DNA from: Holophagaceae bacterium
Lineage (GTDB): Bacteria; Acidobacteriota; Holophagae; Holophagales; Holophagaceae
Length of the DNA: 64,000 bases
Direction of reading: 5' to 3'
NCBI GenBank assembly: GCA_016710635.1
Contig: JADJVL010000002.1
Location: 124,001 to 188,000 of the forward strand
Position numbers and translations under genes: made by a program
Shown: one piece after another, positions 15,809-23,674 of the stretch
Position numbering within the stretch: position 1 is the first letter of the stretch
Layout of the letters: each line of letters begins with the position of its first letter
The notes under the pieces: model-generated
What the model was told of the DNA's origin: nothing
The model's input: the letters and a program-made list of their open reading frames with translations, nothing else
The model's database searches: none

Positions 15809-16971
15809 GCCTCTTCGCCCTGGACGACGATGCCTGCGCGACCCTGGGCGCGCGCCACGGCACTCCCAGCTTCATCTATGACGGCGGCACCGCCGAAGCC
15901 CAGTTCCGCGCCTTGCGGGCCGTGCTGCCGGACCGCGTCCGCCTCGCCTATGCGGTGAAGGCCAATCCCCACCCCGAACTGCTCAAGCGCTTTGCCGCCC
16001 TCGGGGCCAGCTTCGATTGCGCCTCCATCGGCGAGCTGAAGCGGGTGGAGGGGCTCGGCCTGCCGCCAGATCGCGCGTTCTTCGCGGGACCGGGGAAGCG
16101 GGAAGAGGAACTGGCCCTGGCCCTGTCCCTGGGCGTGCGGGTGCAGGCGGAGGGCTTCGAGGACCTGGAAAGGCTGGACCGCCTCGCGGCTGACGCGAAG
16201 GCCGGGGAGGTCAGCGTGAACCTTCGGGTCCACCCGGCGTCGGGCGCGGAGGAGGGCAACCGCATCATCGGCGGCGTGGGCCCTTCCGCCTTCGGGGTGG
16301 ACGAGGAACAGGTGCCGGACCTCCTGGCCCGGGCCGCCCGGCTTCGCCATGTGCGGATCCGGGGCCTCCATGTCTTCGCCGCGAGCAACCAGCGGGACGC
16401 GGCCAGACTCCTCGCGACCCATGCCATGGTCCTGGATCTGGCGGCGCGGCTCCAGAAGGACTTCGGCCTCGCCTTCGAACAAATCGATCTGGGTGGAGGC
16501 CTGGGCGTGCCCTACGCCTCCGGGCAGACTCCCCTGGACCTCCGCGCCCTCGGTGACGGGCTCGCCGGGCTCCTCCGGACCCATGACTGGTTCCGCGGCG
16601 AGCTCGTCCTGGAGCCCGGACGCTTCCTCGCCGCCCCCTGCGGCATCTACCTCGCGCGGGTGGTCCGCATCAAGGAAAGCCGCGGCATCCGCTTCGCGAT
16701 CCTCGAGGGCGGCATCAACCACCTCCTGCGCCCCCTGCTCACCGGCGAGCCCTTTCCGGTGAAGGCGGTGCACCGCGGCGGCCGCACCGCCCGCTTCACC
16801 TTGGCGGGCCCCCTCTGCACCAGCCTCGACCGCCTCGGCGACGTGGACCTGCCCACCGGCCTCGCGCCGGGGGATCTGCTGGCCTTCGGCATGGTCGGGG
16901 CCTACGGGCTGAGCGAAGGCATGACCTTCTTCCTCAGCCACCCCCAGCCCCCGGAAGTCTGGATCCCCTGA
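15805..16971 (+). CDS. lysA: Diaminopimelate decarboxylase (LysA-like, fold type III)
   Basis: A 388-residue alanine-racemase-fold decarboxylase starting at GTG 15805. PLP Lys lies in AYAVKANPHPELL (about residue 52). Other family blocks are FDCASIGELK, GVGPSAFGVDEEQ, DLGGGLGVPY, the EPGRFL motif and GPLCTSLDRLGD with the dimer-contributed Cys. The C-terminal motif usually read as SxxYNxRPRxxEV is here GMTFFLSHPQPPEV, lacking the Tyr-Asn pair. It closes the lysine operon, so LysA is the likely role, with meso-diaminopimelate converted to lysine. The altered C-terminal motif leaves room for another amino-acid decarboxylase of the family. Confidence 0.86.
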   Translation: MSLFALDDDACATLGARHGTPSFIYDGGTAEAQFRALRAVLPDRVRLAYAVKANPHPELLKRFAALGASFDCASIGELKRVEGLGLPPDRAFFAGPGKREEELALALSLGVRVQAEGFEDLERLDRLAADAKAGEVSVNLRVHPASGAEEGNRIIGGVGPSAFGVDEEQVPDLLARAARLRHVRIRGLHVFAASNQRDAARLLATHAMVLDLAARLQKDFGLAFEQIDLGGGLGVPYASGQTPLDLRALGDGLAGLLRTHDWFRGELVLEPGRFLAAPCGIYLARVVRIKESRGIRFAILEGGINHLLRPLLTGEPFPVKAVHRGGRTARFTLAGPLCTSLDRLGDVDLPTGLAPGDLLAFGMVGAYGLSEGMTFFLSHPQPPEVWIP

Positions 16972-16989
16972 ACGCACACCTCCAGCATG

Positions 16990-17019
16990 AGAACGGGCCT
17001 CCCTGGGGAGGCCCGTTCT
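16990..17019. terminator. Strong hairpin between convergent lysA and the repeat-protein gene
   Basis: A perfect 14-base stem, AGAACGGGCCTCCC and GGGAGGCCCGTTCT, with a 2-base TG gap. It lies 18 bases after the lysA stop and 15 bases after the stop of the gene on the other strand. Convergent position and symmetry suggest a bidirectional terminator. T-runs are weak on both sides. Confidence 0.7.
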
Positions 17020-17034
17020 GCGTGCGTGCACCGA

Positions 17035-20000
17035 TCAGAAGGCGGCGAAGGGGGAGGTCGAGTAGCCCGTGCCCGCCGGGTTGGTGACGGAAATGAGACC
17101 GACGCCGGCGCCCGAAGGAATGCGGGCGGTGATCTTGGTATCGGAAACCACCGTGAAGCTCGCAGCGGCGACGCCATTGAAGGACACCGCCGTCGCGCCG
17201 GTGAAGTTGGTCCCGGTGAGGGTGACCGTGCCGCCCCGGAAGCCGAACATCGGCGAGAAGGAGGTGATCGCCGGCGTGGGCAGGCCCACCGTGAAGGCCG
17301 AAGACGTGAAGGCCGTGCCCAGGGGGCTGGTGACGCTGATGTAGCCCGTGGTGGCGCCGGCGGGAACCGTTGCCGTCATGACCGTGGAGGAGACCGGCGT
17401 GAAGGCCGCGGCGGTGCCATTGAAGGCCACGGCGCTCACCCCCGAGAAGTTGGTGCCATACAGGGTGACCGTGGCCCCGACGGGCCCGAAGGCCGGGGAG
17501 AAGCCCGTGAGCGAGAAGCCCGCGGGAAGCACCGTCAGGGTCGGGTGGTTCGTGGAGGTCGTCCCGTACATGTTGGTCAGGTAGCACACGTACTGGGCGC
17601 CATCCAGCCAGGGGTAGGCGGTGAGGGTCAGGACCGGCGAGGTCGCCCCCGGAATCGGCCCGTAGCCCACGCGGTACCACTGGTAGAGGGTGGCGCATGT
17701 GCCGCCACCGGCGGCCGTGAAGGTGACGGTGTCGCCGGAATTCGCCGTCACGTCCGGAATGATGCCCAGGGCGGGAATGCCCCCCACCACGGTGACCGAG
17801 GCTGCGTTGGCGGCGTTGTTGCCCGGGTTGGTGTCCGTCCCATCGGCGGCGACGGTGGCCGAGTTGGCGATCACCGTTCCCACCGTGGCGGCGCAGTCCG
17901 GGGCCACCGTCATCGTCAGGGTGTCCGTCCCGGCCACCGCCGTGCTGGCGGCGAACGCGGCCGAAACGGCGCCGGTGCCCCCCACCGCCGGGGCGGTGAT
18001 GACGCCGCCGCTGGAGCTCGTGGCGGACACGAAGGTGGTCCCCGCCGGCGTCGTGGTGCTGATGGCCACGTTGGTCACCGCGTCGGGGCCATTGTTGGTG
18101 GCGACGTAGGTGTAGGTGACGGTGCCGCCGCTGATCACCGTCGCGCTGGAGGGCGTGTTGGTGAGGGACATGTCCGCGGTGATGCAGGGGTTGCAGACGC
18201 GGCTCGCGCGGGTCAATTCAAGCTGCCAGCAGTACAGGGTGCCCGTATCGATGGTGGCCGTGTCTCTGATCCGGAGGGTCCAGGTGCCATTGGAGGCCTT
18301 GGCGTTGAGGGCGCTGAAGGGGGTCTCGGGCCGGAAGCTCGCCGCGAAGGGCGCCGCGCCCGCGCTGATGGCCGTGGCGGCGCTGTCGTCGAAGACCGTG
18401 AAGGTGCCCGCGCAGTCCGTGCTGCCGCTGCCGAAGTTGTCGCCGGCGCCGCCGCGGTTGGTGGCCAGAGGAACCTGGGTTCCGTCCGGCGCGATCAGGG
18501 TCAGCTGGAGGTCGGCGTCGAAGGTGTGGTTGAGCCGCACCCGGACGTTCACATCCGTGATCTCGCCGGCGTCCGGGACGGAGAGCGTGCTGTCCACCGT
18601 CGTGTTGTCCGGGAGGTTGACGGCGATGCCGTTGCTGGAATAGGTGGCCGTGGTCGGCGCGCCGAGGGCGCCAAGGGTGATGGGGAAGGTGAAGGTCCCC
18701 AGGTCCGTGGCGCCATCCTGCATCTGAACCGATGCCATGAGGGTGGCGCCGCAGGCCAGGCTGTCGGCCTTGAAGGTGAAGTTCTGGCTGGCCGTGGCAT
18801 TCACGGCCACGGCGCCGTAGGTCTGGGGACCGCTGGGGCTCGTGACGCCACCTGTCGCCAGCAGGGTGCCCACCAGGTTGGTGGTCGCCCCGGTGCCTCC
18901 GTTGGTGAAGGGGAAGGACATGGTCACCGTTTCGTTGGGATCCACCGCGCCGCTGGCGGGCAGGCAGCTCTCCGTCACCAGGGCGATGGTTCCCGGGACG
19001 ACGACGGCGCCGGGGCCGGCCTTGGCCACCTTGACGAACTTCACGTCGGGCTGGTTCGTGTGAGTGAGCAGGGAGAGGCGGTTGTCGCTCCAGGTACGGT
19101 AGTAGAAGCTGTTGTCCGCCACCGCCTGGTCGTAGTCGCCCATGTAGGTGTTGTTGATCACCGGATCCTGGTCGATCACCACCGGGGACGGCCCGTCGCT
19201 CACCCGATAGTCGTTGCCCCAGGTGACCGTCGAGCCAGAGATGGTGGCGTGGCGGGCGAAGACCTCGAACTGCTGGTTGCCCGCGTCCAGACGCCGGTCA
19301 TACCAGCTCACGAAGAGCCCGGTGCCGTCGGGGGTGATGGCGAGGACCGGCTGCCACTGGTCGTTGGTGCCCGCATCGTTGTTCACCTTGATGGGCGCGC
19401 TCCAGGTGGCCCCGCCGTCGGCGGTCTTGATGAAGTAGATGTTCCCGTTGTCCCCGGCGCTCTTGTCGTTGTAGACCATGTAGAGCTGGGTCGCGTCCGT
19501 GGGGTGGGCCACGACCTGCGGGAAGGCGTTGGTGCGGAAGCCCCCGGCGAGGCCGAGGTCCCCGTTCGAGCCCGTGGTGGTCAGCAGGGTGGTCGTCACC
19601 AGGGGCGCGAAGGTGACGCCCTGGTCCGTGGATTTGCGGACCGCGATGCTCCTCGGCGTGGTGGTCCTGAAGTAGAAGACATAGACCGCGTGATCGGCCC
19701 CGACGGTGACCCAGCCGCCCTGGCCCGAGGTGTGGAGCACCTGCCGGTTGGTCCAGGTGACGCCGTCATCGGTGGACCGGGTGAAGGTCATGCCGGGGTT
19801 GGTGGAGGAGAAGTTGCGCCAGAACATGTAGAAGTTGCCTTGGCCCGATCCGGCGAAGTTGTCGCAGGTCACCCATTCCTTGTCGTGCTCCCCGCTCCCG
19901 GCCGCGCCGTCCGCCTGGGGATTGCTCCCCAGGGCCACGCCGTCGTCGTCCATGCGGAAGATGCGCAGGGAGTTGAGGGCATTGAATTCGAGGGTCGCGA

Positions 20001-20952
20001 GCACCACGGTGCCCGTCGAGTTGCTGCGGGCGAAGACCGGGTCGCCCGCGTCACCGCCGGTGGAATTCGGCAGGACGCCCTGGTCCGTCCAGGTCCCGCC
20101 GGAATCCGTGGACCGGGAGTAGCCCGTGAACTTCTGGGCACCACCGATGTAGGAGCCTGAGTCATTGAAGGAGGCAAGGAGCTTGCTGCCCGCGCCGAGA
20201 ACAAGGCTGGTCTCGCTCTGGGTGTCCTGGTCGGTGGCGTCGGCGGTCCGGTTGTTCACCAGCGGGGTCACCAGGGCCGCCAGGGCGGCGGACGGCTTCT
20301 CGATCACCAGGGGCATGATCGGGTCGAACATGCCCTCAACGCCGTCGGGGGTCCTCAGGTAGAGCCGCGTGGTCCCGCCCTTCTTGCCGAATCGGGCCTC
20401 GAGGACGCGCTGGCCGCCGTCGAGCTGATTGAACAGTTCGGGATCCGCATAGAGCTCCCAGAGCCGGCCGTCCTCGGGGGGCAGCACCTTCCGTCCCATG
20501 GCCCCGTTGAGGATCGCGTTGCGCTCGCCGATCAGGGCGCGGTTCGTCAGGGCAAACGTGCGGTAGCGCTCCAGCAGGCTGGACTGCTCCGGAGTGACCT
20601 CCTCCCCGGCAATGTGCTTCCGGTAGAGCAGGCGCGAGGTCAGGACTTCGGCCTCCAGGTTCGTGATGGGCAGGCCCGCATTGAAGGCATCCAGGATCGC
20701 CCGCTCCTCCGGGGAGAAGCGTTCGCCTGTGATGGCCAGCTTGAGCATGTCCCTCATGCCCTGGTCCGCCCAGGGCTGCAGATCCATGCGCGCGCGGGTG
20801 AAGGTCGCGAGGTCGTCGCTCCGCCACGGACCTTCCTGGACGAATGCTTTGGTGGGGGCTGTGAGGGTCGCCGGGCGCACCGCGGGAATGGCGGCGTGGG
20901 CGCCGGAGGCGAGAAGGAGAGAGAGTGCGCCCAGGGCGCGCGTGGTTCTCAT
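17035..20952 (-). CDS. Secreted multidomain protein: sialidase-like (BNR) repeats, P-domain, DUF11, Ig-like and two TIG domains
   Basis: A 1305-residue exported protein. The start at 20952 gives a signal peptide (about 21 residues) and is preceded by AGGAG. After an N-terminal helical part (about 30-200) come beta-propeller repeats of the BNR/Asp-box kind (SRSTDSGGTWTDQG, TRSTDDGVTWTNR, KTADGGATWSAP, about 225-560). A proprotein-convertase P-like domain follows (about 690-850: TDVNVRVRLNHTFDADLQL, LRIRDTATIDTGTLYCWQLE). Then come a DUF11 module (TYTYVATNNGPDAVTNV), an Ig-like module (YQWYRVGYGPIPGA) and two IPT/TIG modules (FSPAFGPVGATVTLYGTNFS, FSPMFGFRGGTVTLTGTNFT). No catalytic sialidase arginine triad was recognised, so glycan or protein binding is more likely than hydrolysis. 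A broken paralog lies just upstream. Confidence 0.82.
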   Translation of the reverse strand: MRTTRALGALSLLLASGAHAAIPAVRPATLTAPTKAFVQEGPWRSDDLATFTRARMDLQPWADQGMRDMLKLAITGERFSPEERAILDAFNAGLPITNLEAEVLTSRLLYRKHIAGEEVTPEQSSLLERYRTFALTNRALIGERNAILNGAMGRKVLPPEDGRLWELYADPELFNQLDGGQRVLEARFGKKGGTTRLYLRTPDGVEGMFDPIMPLVIEKPSAALAALVTPLVNNRTADATDQDTQSETSLVLGAGSKLLASFNDSGSYIGGAQKFTGYSRSTDSGGTWTDQGVLPNSTGGDAGDPVFARSNSTGTVVLATLEFNALNSLRIFRMDDDGVALGSNPQADGAAGSGEHDKEWVTCDNFAGSGQGNFYMFWRNFSSTNPGMTFTRSTDDGVTWTNRQVLHTSGQGGWVTVGADHAVYVFYFRTTTPRSIAVRKSTDQGVTFAPLVTTTLLTTTGSNGDLGLAGGFRTNAFPQVVAHPTDATQLYMVYNDKSAGDNGNIYFIKTADGGATWSAPIKVNNDAGTNDQWQPVLAITPDGTGLFVSWYDRRLDAGNQQFEVFARHATISGSTVTWGNDYRVSDGPSPVVIDQDPVINNTYMGDYDQAVADNSFYYRTWSDNRLSLLTHTNQPDVKFVKVAKAGPGAVVVPGTIALVTESCLPASGAVDPNETVTMSFPFTNGGTGATTNLVGTLLATGGVTSPSGPQTYGAVAVNATASQNFTFKADSLACGATLMASVQMQDGATDLGTFTFPITLGALGAPTTATYSSNGIAVNLPDNTTVDSTLSVPDAGEITDVNVRVRLNHTFDADLQLTLIAPDGTQVPLATNRGGAGDNFGSGSTDCAGTFTVFDDSAATAISAGAAPFAASFRPETPFSALNAKASNGTWTLRIRDTATIDTGTLYCWQLELTRASRVCNPCITADMSLTNTPSSATVISGGTVTYTYVATNNGPDAVTNVAISTTTPAGTTFVSATSSSGGVITAPAVGGTGAVSAAFAASTAVAGTDTLTMTVAPDCAATVGTVIANSATVAADGTDTNPGNNAANAASVTVVGGIPALGIIPDVTANSGDTVTFTAAGGGTCATLYQWYRVGYGPIPGATSPVLTLTAYPWLDGAQYVCYLTNMYGTTSTNHPTLTVLPAGFSLTGFSPAFGPVGATVTLYGTNFSGVSAVAFNGTAAAFTPVSSTVMTATVPAGATTGYISVTSPLGTAFTSSAFTVGLPTPAITSFSPMFGFRGGTVTLTGTNFTGATAVSFNGVAAASFTVVSDTKITARIPSGAGVGLISVTNPAGTGYSTSPFAAF

Positions 20953-21146
20953 GGAGTGCTCCTGATGGGGTTCTGCGACCATATCAAGATCCATCCATGA
21001 CAGGTGCCACATTTTCAGGACAACATGCGAGCCCGCTGGACCCTTGATTCGCGCGGAAGCACGAAAATAAATTTTGTCATGTTCCTGATAGGTATCACCC
21101 CGGCGGAAGCGCACGATGCCGTCCCTTCCCGCCGACGCCCGCCCTA
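20953..21146 (-). promoter_or_regulatory. Upstream region of the multidomain secreted protein gene
   Basis: About 190 bases, noticeably more AT-rich than the surroundings at 21060-21100 (on the minus strand TGACAAAATTTATTTTCG). A promoter for the gene ending at 17035 is expected here. The upstream region of the broken paralog has a similar island (TGATAAAATCGACAATTATT near 22128-22150), so the two may once have shared regulation. No -35/-10 pair is convincing. Confidence 0.35.
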
Positions 21147-21176
21147 AAAGCTGACGGGCCACCCGAGGGTGGCCCG
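21147..21176 (-). terminator. Rho-independent terminator after the pseudogene
   Basis: On the minus strand a perfect 10-base stem, CGGGCCACCC and GGGTGGCCCG, with a 2-base loop, is followed after a few bases by TTTT. It starts 20 bases after the pseudogene stop at 21197, so the decayed gene keeps its own terminator. Confidence 0.75.
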
Positions 21177-21196
21177 CCGCGTGGTAGCGCGCTCGC

Positions 21197-22071
21197 TCAG
21201 AAGCCGGCGAAGCTGCCGAAGTACCGCCAGAACATGTAGAAGTTGCCGTTCCCGGCGCCTCCGAAATTGTCCGCGGCCACCCATTCCTTGTCGTGGCTTC
21301 CGCCCGTGGGCGACGCGGCCGCATTCACCGGCGCCAGCCAGGTGGCGCCGTTATCCGTGGACCGGAAGATGGGCAGTGAATCGGCGTTCGAGAAGCCGAG
21401 GGTCGCGAGGATCACGGTTCCCGTGGCGGCGCTGCGGGCGAAGACCGGATCCCCGGCGTCGCCGTTGGCGGAATTGAGCAACGTCCCTTGATCGGTCCAG
21501 GAGCCGCCGTTATCCGTCGAGCGGCTGGTTCCCGTGAAATGGTTGTTCGACCCGGTATAGGACCCGGAATCATTGAAGGAGGACAGGACCACACCGCCGG
21601 TGCCCAGCATGATGGAGGTCTCGCTCTGGGTGTCCTGGGCGGTGGTGTCCGCTGCCGTGTTGTTTACGATGGTGTTCGAGAGGGGCGACACGGCGAAGGC
21701 CGCAAGCAGCTCCAGGGATAGGATGCGCGAGAGCTCGAAAGGCCGCCGGACCTTCTCCTCCTCCTCCTTCAGGATCAGCCGGGCGAAGCCAGGGTTTCCG
21801 CTTCGATGGAGGCCAGGGGCAGACCGGCCATGTAGGCGTCGATGAGGACCAGCTCTTCGGGCGAGAAGCGTTCTCCGTGCTGAAAGAGCTTGATGACCCT
21901 GCGCAGGCTCTGCCCACGCCAGGGCTGGGCCTCCACCATCTGGCGGGTAAAGGTGACATCGTCGGTGAGCCGCCAGGGCGCGCCCTGGGGAAGCGAGCTG
22001 GCCGGAGCCGCGGCGAAGGCTCCTGAAGCTATAAGAAGAGAGAGCGCGCCGAGCGCACGGGCGTTTCACAT
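21197..22071 (-). pseudogene. Decayed, truncated paralog of the adjacent multidomain secreted protein
   Basis: Codon-by-codon comparison with the 5' end of the neighbouring intact gene shows homology from the ATG at 22071. The second codon is TGA where the paralog has AGA, and the signal peptide continues in frame after it (ARALGALSLLIASGAFAA). Near 21783-21790 a frameshift moves the frame (ETLASPG then stop, versus RLILKEEEEKV in the other frame). The remainder (NNTAADTTAQDTQSETSIML, SRSTDNGGSWTDQG, HDKEWVAADNFGG) stays close to the paralog but ends at YMFWRYFGSFAGF. About 900 C-terminal residues, including the P, DUF11, Ig and TIG domains, are missing. A good ribosome-binding region and a terminator remain. 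Confidence 0.85.
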
Positions 22072-22272
22072 GGGTGTCTCCGGGGTGGGTTCTTGGACGA
22101 TTCCCGAATTCAAAGCCCGGCTTCTTGAAATAATTGTCGATTTTATCAATGGACAACGGGCACCCTGGACCTTCTGCAGGGGTCGACCCATCGACGCTTC
22201 GTCAGGTTGTTGCCAGCTCAGTGATGCCCAGGGGATCGCCAAACTCGAGTATCCCGGGTTGCGCTGCCCCGC
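22072..22272. other. Intergenic region upstream of the pseudogene
   Basis: About 200 bases. An AT-rich island at 22128-22150 may be the old promoter of the pseudogene. The remainder, up to the stop of the membrane protein gene at 22273, shows nothing I can name. Confidence 0.3.
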
Positions 22273-23202
22273 TCAGAACAGCCGCGGCCTCCAGAAGACC
22301 AACAGGATCACCAGCGCCAACAACCCCAGCAGCAGAGGCAGCCCCAGGGCCAGCCAGGTCAGCACCCGCAGGACCCGGCCTTCAGTCCGTCCCTTGGACC
22401 AGCGGGCGCCGAGCACGGTCCAGGTCAGGCAACCGGCGAGGAGGGCGATCCCTTCCACCAGGTAGATCGCGCCGTAGGTGACGCGGAACCTGAGCAGGCC
22501 GACAAGGGGCACCAGCCAGCAGGCGAAGGCGCAGGCGAAGCCCGCCCACCCGGCGGCCTTCAAGGAGATCGGGGTCGGCGCGCCCACAGGCGTGGCCGGA
22601 TCCGCCAGCTCCTCGGCGAGGCCATCCCCGGCGAAACGGCTCAGCAGCGGCAGCAGGCCCCAGGCGATCCAGCCCCCGGAGAGCGCCGCCGCCACCGCCA
22701 CCGCGAGCACCCCCGGCGCCGCCAGGACCCTGTCCTCGGCCCCCTGGCCCCGGCGCAGGGAAACCGCGTAAATGGCGAGGCCCAGGCTCAGCACGGGGCC
22801 AAGGATGCCTTGAACCAGAAAACCCAACCCGCCGACCCGGTAGAAACCTCCCATCGCCAGCATCTGGCCGGTTCCGAGGCGGACGAGGGGAAGGGCCGCG
22901 GCGGCCAGCAGGCCCGCCTGGATCGCGGTTGGCCAGGACCGGCGAGACCAGAGCCAGGCGACCGCCCCCAGCACCAGGCCCGTGTTGAGCAGCCAGGGCA
23001 GCCAGACCGCCACCCGGTTGAAGCCACTGGACAGCCCGAAGCGCAGGAGCTGGTGCCAGACCGTCAGCAGGAGGTCGTAGCCCACCAGGGCCAGGGGCGT
23101 CAGCCACCAGAGCCTCCGCAGGCCCGGAGTCAGAGGATCCGGACCGGAAGGCGCCGGGGGCGGCGCGGAGGCGGGTGCGATGGTTGGAAAGTCCTGGAGC
23201 AT
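22273..23202 (-). CDS. Multi-pass membrane protein of unknown function
   Basis: A 309-residue hydrophobic protein with about eight predicted membrane helices, starting around residue 33 (LWWLTPLALVGYDLLLTVW) and ending with a very hydrophobic helix before WRPRLF. The N-terminal 30 residues are Pro/Ala-rich and probably cytoplasmic. No family motif was recognised. The ATG at 23202 starts shortly after the divergent YjbQ gene promoter region; upstream open frame lies antisense to that gene and was left out. The divergent neighbour is 37 bases away, so the promoters overlap. Confidence 0.7.
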   Translation of the reverse strand: MLQDFPTIAPASAPPPAPSGPDPLTPGLRRLWWLTPLALVGYDLLLTVWHQLLRFGLSSGFNRVAVWLPWLLNTGLVLGAVAWLWSRRSWPTAIQAGLLAAAALPLVRLGTGQMLAMGGFYRVGGLGFLVQGILGPVLSLGLAIYAVSLRRGQGAEDRVLAAPGVLAVAVAAALSGGWIAWGLLPLLSRFAGDGLAEELADPATPVGAPTPISLKAAGWAGFACAFACWLVPLVGLLRFRVTYGAIYLVEGIALLAGCLTWTVLGARWSKGRTEGRVLRVLTWLALGLPLLLGLLALVILLVFWRPRLF

Positions 23203-23239
23203 GGCGGAAAGTATGGAAGGGACACGGTAGCTTGGAGGG

Positions 23240-23674
23240 ATGAAATCCCACCGGAAGACCCTCACCATCCACCTCCCGGAGCGCACCGGCTTCGTCCTGC
23301 TGACCGGCGAGGTCCAGGACGCGGTGACGGAAAGCGGGGTGCAGGAAGGTCTGTGCCTGGTGAACTCCATGCACATCACCTCGTCGGTCTTCATCAATGA
23401 CGACGAGCCCGGCCTCCACCAGGACTACCTGCGCTGGCTGGAAAAGCTGGCGCCCTTCAATTCCGGCGACGAGCCCACCCGCGGCGGCTACCTGCACAAC
23501 CGCAGCGGCGAGGACAACGGCGACGCCCACCACAAGCGCCAGATCATGGGCCGGGAGGTGGTGGTGGCCATCACCGGCGGCAGGCTGGATCTGGGTCCGT
23601 GGGAGGCCATTTTCTACGGCGAGTTCGACGGGCGGCGGGACAAGCGGGTGCTCATCAAGATCATCGGCGAATGA
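23240..23674 (+). CDS. YjbQ family (UPF0047) protein
   Basis: A 144-residue protein of the YjbQ/UPF0047 family, a small beta-rich trimeric fold. Family blocks are GLCLVNSMHITSSVFINDDE, DYLRWLEKLAP, NGDAHHKRQIMGREVVVAI and LDLGPWEAIFYGEFDG. Members have been reported to have weak thiamine-phosphate synthase activity; the true role is unsettled. Its stop overlaps the start of the YkuD-Mur ligase fusion gene by 4 bases (ATGA), so the two are co-translated. Confidence 0.9.
   Translation: MKSHRKTLTIHLPERTGFVLLTGEVQDAVTESGVQEGLCLVNSMHITSSVFINDDEPGLHQDYLRWLEKLAPFNSGDEPTRGGYLHNRSGEDNGDAHHKRQIMGREVVVAITGGRLDLGPWEAIFYGEFDGRRDKRVLIKIIGE

Noticed and set aside
16987..20160. A long open frame (about 1050 codons) on the plus strand opposite the secreted multidomain protein
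   Set aside because: Composition is Arg/Gly/Val-rich with no motifs, and the minus-strand protein has clear domains and a signal peptide.
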